Part shown: one piece after another, positions 62,086-64,000 of the stretch
Layout of the letters: every line of letters starts with the position of its first letter
Position numbering within the stretch: position 1 is the stretch's first letter
Origin: Acidimicrobiia bacterium
GTDB lineage: Bacteria > Actinomycetota > Acidimicrobiia > Acidimicrobiales > UBA8592
Direction of reading: 5' to 3'
Length of the DNA: 64,000 bases
Assembly (NCBI GenBank): GCA_030431575.1
Contig: JAUIIS010000001.1
Coordinates: forward strand, 1 to 64,000
Position numbers and translations under genes: made by a program
The notes under the pieces: model-generated
Database searches by the model: none
The model's input: the letters and a program-made list of their open reading frames with translations, nothing else
What the model was told of the DNA's origin: nothing

Positions 62086-63666
62086 ATGAACCAGGTGCCA
62101 ACCGAGTGGGACAAGCGTTGGATTACCAGCCTTCGATGGATGCGGGAGAAGCACCATCACACACTGCACGAGGCAAGTAAGAAGAGCTTCCGACGCCGCC
62201 ATGTCCCCACGAACGGAATGCCGGCTGTGGTCCCGGCCGCTTCGAAATACCGGAATCTGTCTTGGCTTCCCCCTCAGTTGGTTGTGCCTACCAAGCTCCC
62301 CAAAGAAAGCCGTCTGCCCAAAGGGTACTTCTACCCCTACTACGGGTTGAGCAAGGCGGTGTGGACGGCGTATTACAAGAACCCAATGTCCTCCGATGTC
62401 GAATGGGACCCAAGCTTCGATTGGAACAACGCCTTCCCGCCAACCCAAGACGGCTGGGAACGTCCAACCAGCGACGAGAGCTTTGCGTTGTTGCGCCTGC
62501 AAGGACCGAATCCCTGGCTGTTGCGCCGCTTGAAGCCCGAAGGTGGCTCCCGCTCCTTCGAGGTCGACTATCGGCCGTACTTCAGTGGCATGTTTGCAGA
62601 CGTGGTGTGCCGTTTCGACACACACGAAGCGAAGCTCGTCGCCACCGCCATCACCGTTGGCCCCGACACCTTTACGCCCGGTGATCCTGGGTGGGAACAA
62701 GCAAAGCGGATCGCCAACGCGCTCGATGCTCGATACAGCGCATTTGTGAGCCACCTCCTGTACACGCACCTGATTGTCGGTCAGGCATACGCGTTGTCCA
62801 CCTATGCGCTGTCGCCCTCGCACGTGTTGCGACCGTTCCTGCAATTCTTCACTTATGGCACGCTGGAGGTCAACGAGACTGCCTATCAGGCTTTGCTTAC
62901 GCCAAAGAGCTACTTCATCATGTCTGGCTTCCTGGCGCCCGAAGACGTACGCGTGCTGTTTCACAATGCTGTTGAGGCATTCGATTTCGACACCTGGAAC
63001 GTTCCTGCTGATCTCAGCGTCCGCGGCCTGACCGGGAGCGCCGATCAGGAAAGCGATCCAATCAACCCGTACGTGGAAGACGCAACGCTTGTCTGGCCGG
63101 TCCTTGCCGACTTTGTGCGCCAGCATCTCGCAGACGTCGGCATAGACGACGCGAGTATTTCCGCCGACCATGATCTGAGCATCTGGTACCTGACCCTCAT
63201 GCGGGGCCTGCCAAACACTGACCACAACGAGCCGCTCACCCTAGAGCGCCTCACAGACCTGTTGACTCGCCTGATCTACAACAACGTCGTGCACGAGATC
63301 TGTGGCGATCTGTCGCCGATCCTGGGCTCAGAAGATCCCGCCGACAAAGCGACGATCAACCTCCAGAAGCTGCGCTCGGCTCTCGAGACAGGTGGGGTGA
63401 CCGAGCCGACAGAGCCGGCGAGCATGAGCGACGTGTTCTTGTTAGACCAGGCGTCCTACGTAAGTCGGTTCAACGTCACCGGCAACGGCCTGCTCGAGAT
63501 AGAGCCGTTTCGCTTTATCGATGATCCTCGGTTGGCTGGCGCGGTGAAGAGCCTCCAAGGAACGCTCATCGAGGTTCAACAAGTCCTTGTCGAGCGCAAC
63601 AAACACCGAGCCGTGACGTTCGCTCGCATGTTCCCCCGTCATTGGGAAGCATCGATCAGCTTCTAG
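62086..63666 (+). CDS. Lipoxygenase-family protein
   Basis: 526 aa, compact single-domain form without the plant/animal PLAT domain and without a signal peptide. The lipoxygenase pattern is seen in order: LLRLQGPNPWLLRRL (135-149), WEQAKRIANALDARYSAFVS (203-222) followed by HLLYTHL, NETAYQALLTPKS, and LIYNNVVHEICGDLSP (397-411). Iron ligands His223, His228 and His403 are in place; the Asn four after the third His is Gly407; the protein ends SISF where the family ends in an Ile that binds iron through its carboxylate. Lipoxygenases dioxygenate polyunsaturated fatty acids. The patatin next door could supply the acid. Confidence 0.82.
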   Translation: MNQVPTEWDKRWITSLRWMREKHHHTLHEASKKSFRRRHVPTNGMPAVVPAASKYRNLSWLPPQLVVPTKLPKESRLPKGYFYPYYGLSKAVWTAYYKNPMSSDVEWDPSFDWNNAFPPTQDGWERPTSDESFALLRLQGPNPWLLRRLKPEGGSRSFEVDYRPYFSGMFADVVCRFDTHEAKLVATAITVGPDTFTPGDPGWEQAKRIANALDARYSAFVSHLLYTHLIVGQAYALSTYALSPSHVLRPFLQFFTYGTLEVNETAYQALLTPKSYFIMSGFLAPEDVRVLFHNAVEAFDFDTWNVPADLSVRGLTGSADQESDPINPYVEDATLVWPVLADFVRQHLADVGIDDASISADHDLSIWYLTLMRGLPNTDHNEPLTLERLTDLLTRLIYNNVVHEICGDLSPILGSEDPADKATINLQKLRSALETGGVTEPTEPASMSDVFLLDQASYVSRFNVTGNGLLEIEPFRFIDDPRLAGAVKSLQGTLIEVQQVLVERNKHRAVTFARMFPRHWEASISF

Positions 63667-63684
63667 CGGACCGCGGAGGGACTG

Positions 63685-63999
63685 CTAGTGCTTGCGATCT
63701 TTGGGACGCTGCACGTGACGGAAGTAGAGACGGTCACCAGCATCTGAGGAGACAAAGCGACTGGCTGTTCTGAGCTCACCCAATGGCACCGCGTCGCTGC
63801 CCGACACTGCCAGGACGTCATACAACACGGTTCCAGGCTCGAGGCTGCCCAACACTCTGCGGAAGTCCACACCTTCCTGCTTCACGAACGCGGCGCTTGG
63901 ACCCTGCTTGGGGGAGAAGATCAACCGGTCGGGAGCGATCGCTGTATCGACCAGCGCTCCGTCGCGACCTTGTCGGCAGAAATGGTCAACGGTGAGTCG
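63685..63999 (-). CDS. Unrecognised protein, C-terminal part (runs off window)
   Basis: The last 104 residues of a minus-strand gene whose start lies beyond the right edge. Reads TVDHFCRQGRDGALVDTAIA, FSPKQGPSAAFVKQEGVDFR, SLEPGTVLYDVLAVSGS, then VPLGELRTASRFVSSDAGDR and LYFRHVQR with a basic end. It looks like a structured, beta-rich domain; I do not recognise the family. It converges on the lipoxygenase-like gene with 18 bp between stops. Confidence 0.7.
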   Translation of the reverse strand, partial: RLTVDHFCRQGRDGALVDTAIAPDRLIFSPKQGPSAAFVKQEGVDFRRVLGSLEPGTVLYDVLAVSGSDAVPLGELRTASRFVSSDAGDRLYFRHVQRPKDRKH

Positions 64000-64000
64000 T

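Noticed and set aside
61891-63225. 444-codon open frame on the minus strand
   Set aside because: It is antisense to the lipoxygenase-family gene, whose plus-strand protein has ordered family motifs; the minus-strand product has none and the frame is open because of codon bias.
1-64000. tRNA, rRNA genes, insertion sequences or prophage genes
   Set aside because: No transposase, integrase or phage structural protein and no clear tRNA or rRNA sequence was seen by eye; a covariance-model scan was not possible.

Overview
The window looks like part of the chromosome of a GC-rich actinobacterium, most likely from the Acidimicrobiia/Ilumatobacter side of the phylum. Pointers are a WhiB iron-sulfur protein, a UPF0182 membrane protein beside a PDZ-Lon protease and a DUF2342 HExxH protein (a grouping known from Mycobacterium), a SenX3/RegX3-type phosphate system next to ppk and a MutT1-like Nudix gene, an actinobacterial-type Tad pilus locus, frequent GTG/TTG starts and apparently leaderless promoters. 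Placement is inference from gene content. No rRNA, tRNA, CRISPR array or insertion sequence was recognised.

Layout. 1-5.2 kb: end of an oligopeptide/dipeptide ABC importer (two ATPases), then, convergent, a heterodimeric ABC exporter. 5.2-18.2 kb: UPF0182 protein, PDZ-Lon protease, small membrane protein, HEAT-repeat protein, an 89-bp tandem repeat, MreB-like actin, MoaE, a degenerate HtrA-like protein, an NAD-dependent epimerase, a DUF2342 zinc protein and an MFS transporter. 18.3-27.9 kb: a phosphate block on one strand, transcribed ppk, Nudix, pstS, pstC, pstA, pstB, phoU, senX3, regX3, with a four-unit PHO-box-like repeat before pstS and a strong hairpin between pstS and pstC. 28-34 kb: small hypothetical protein, membrane-anchored HtrA, WhiB, and a MacB/FtsX-type ABC system. 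34.1-42.7 kb: Tad/Flp pilus operon (two Flp pilins, CpaB, CpaE, TadA, a von Willebrand A-TadB fusion, TadC) ending in a translationally coupled DnaB-like RecA ATPase. 43-50.7 kb: Lhr helicase, HelD/UvrD-like helicase with an apparent non-canonical start, STAS protein and a divergent stand-alone receiver. 50.8-55.8 kb: DHFR-like reductase, then a P450/TetR pair around an AT-rich palindrome, a DUF protein and an aminoglycoside-phosphotransferase-fold kinase.

55.9-64 kb is the accessory part. Three ATGA-coupled genes encode a TIR + SIR2-like protein, a membrane-spanning STAND-type NTPase with a large exported domain, and a double-2TM SLATT-type protein. This has the composition of an NTP-dependent immune/conflict system: sensor-switch NTPase, NAD-degrading effector and membrane effector. 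Convergent to it is a patatin phospholipase, and divergent from the patatin is a lipoxygenase-family protein that keeps three iron-ligand histidines but ends in Phe instead of Ile. The patatin/lipoxygenase pair suggests a membrane-lipid release-and-peroxidation (oxylipin-like) module; whether it is linked to the TIR/STAND/SLATT operon is the most interesting open question here.

Starts were moved from the longest possible frame where overlap, ribosome-binding sites or a -10-like box at leaderless distance supported it; each case is stated in the entry.
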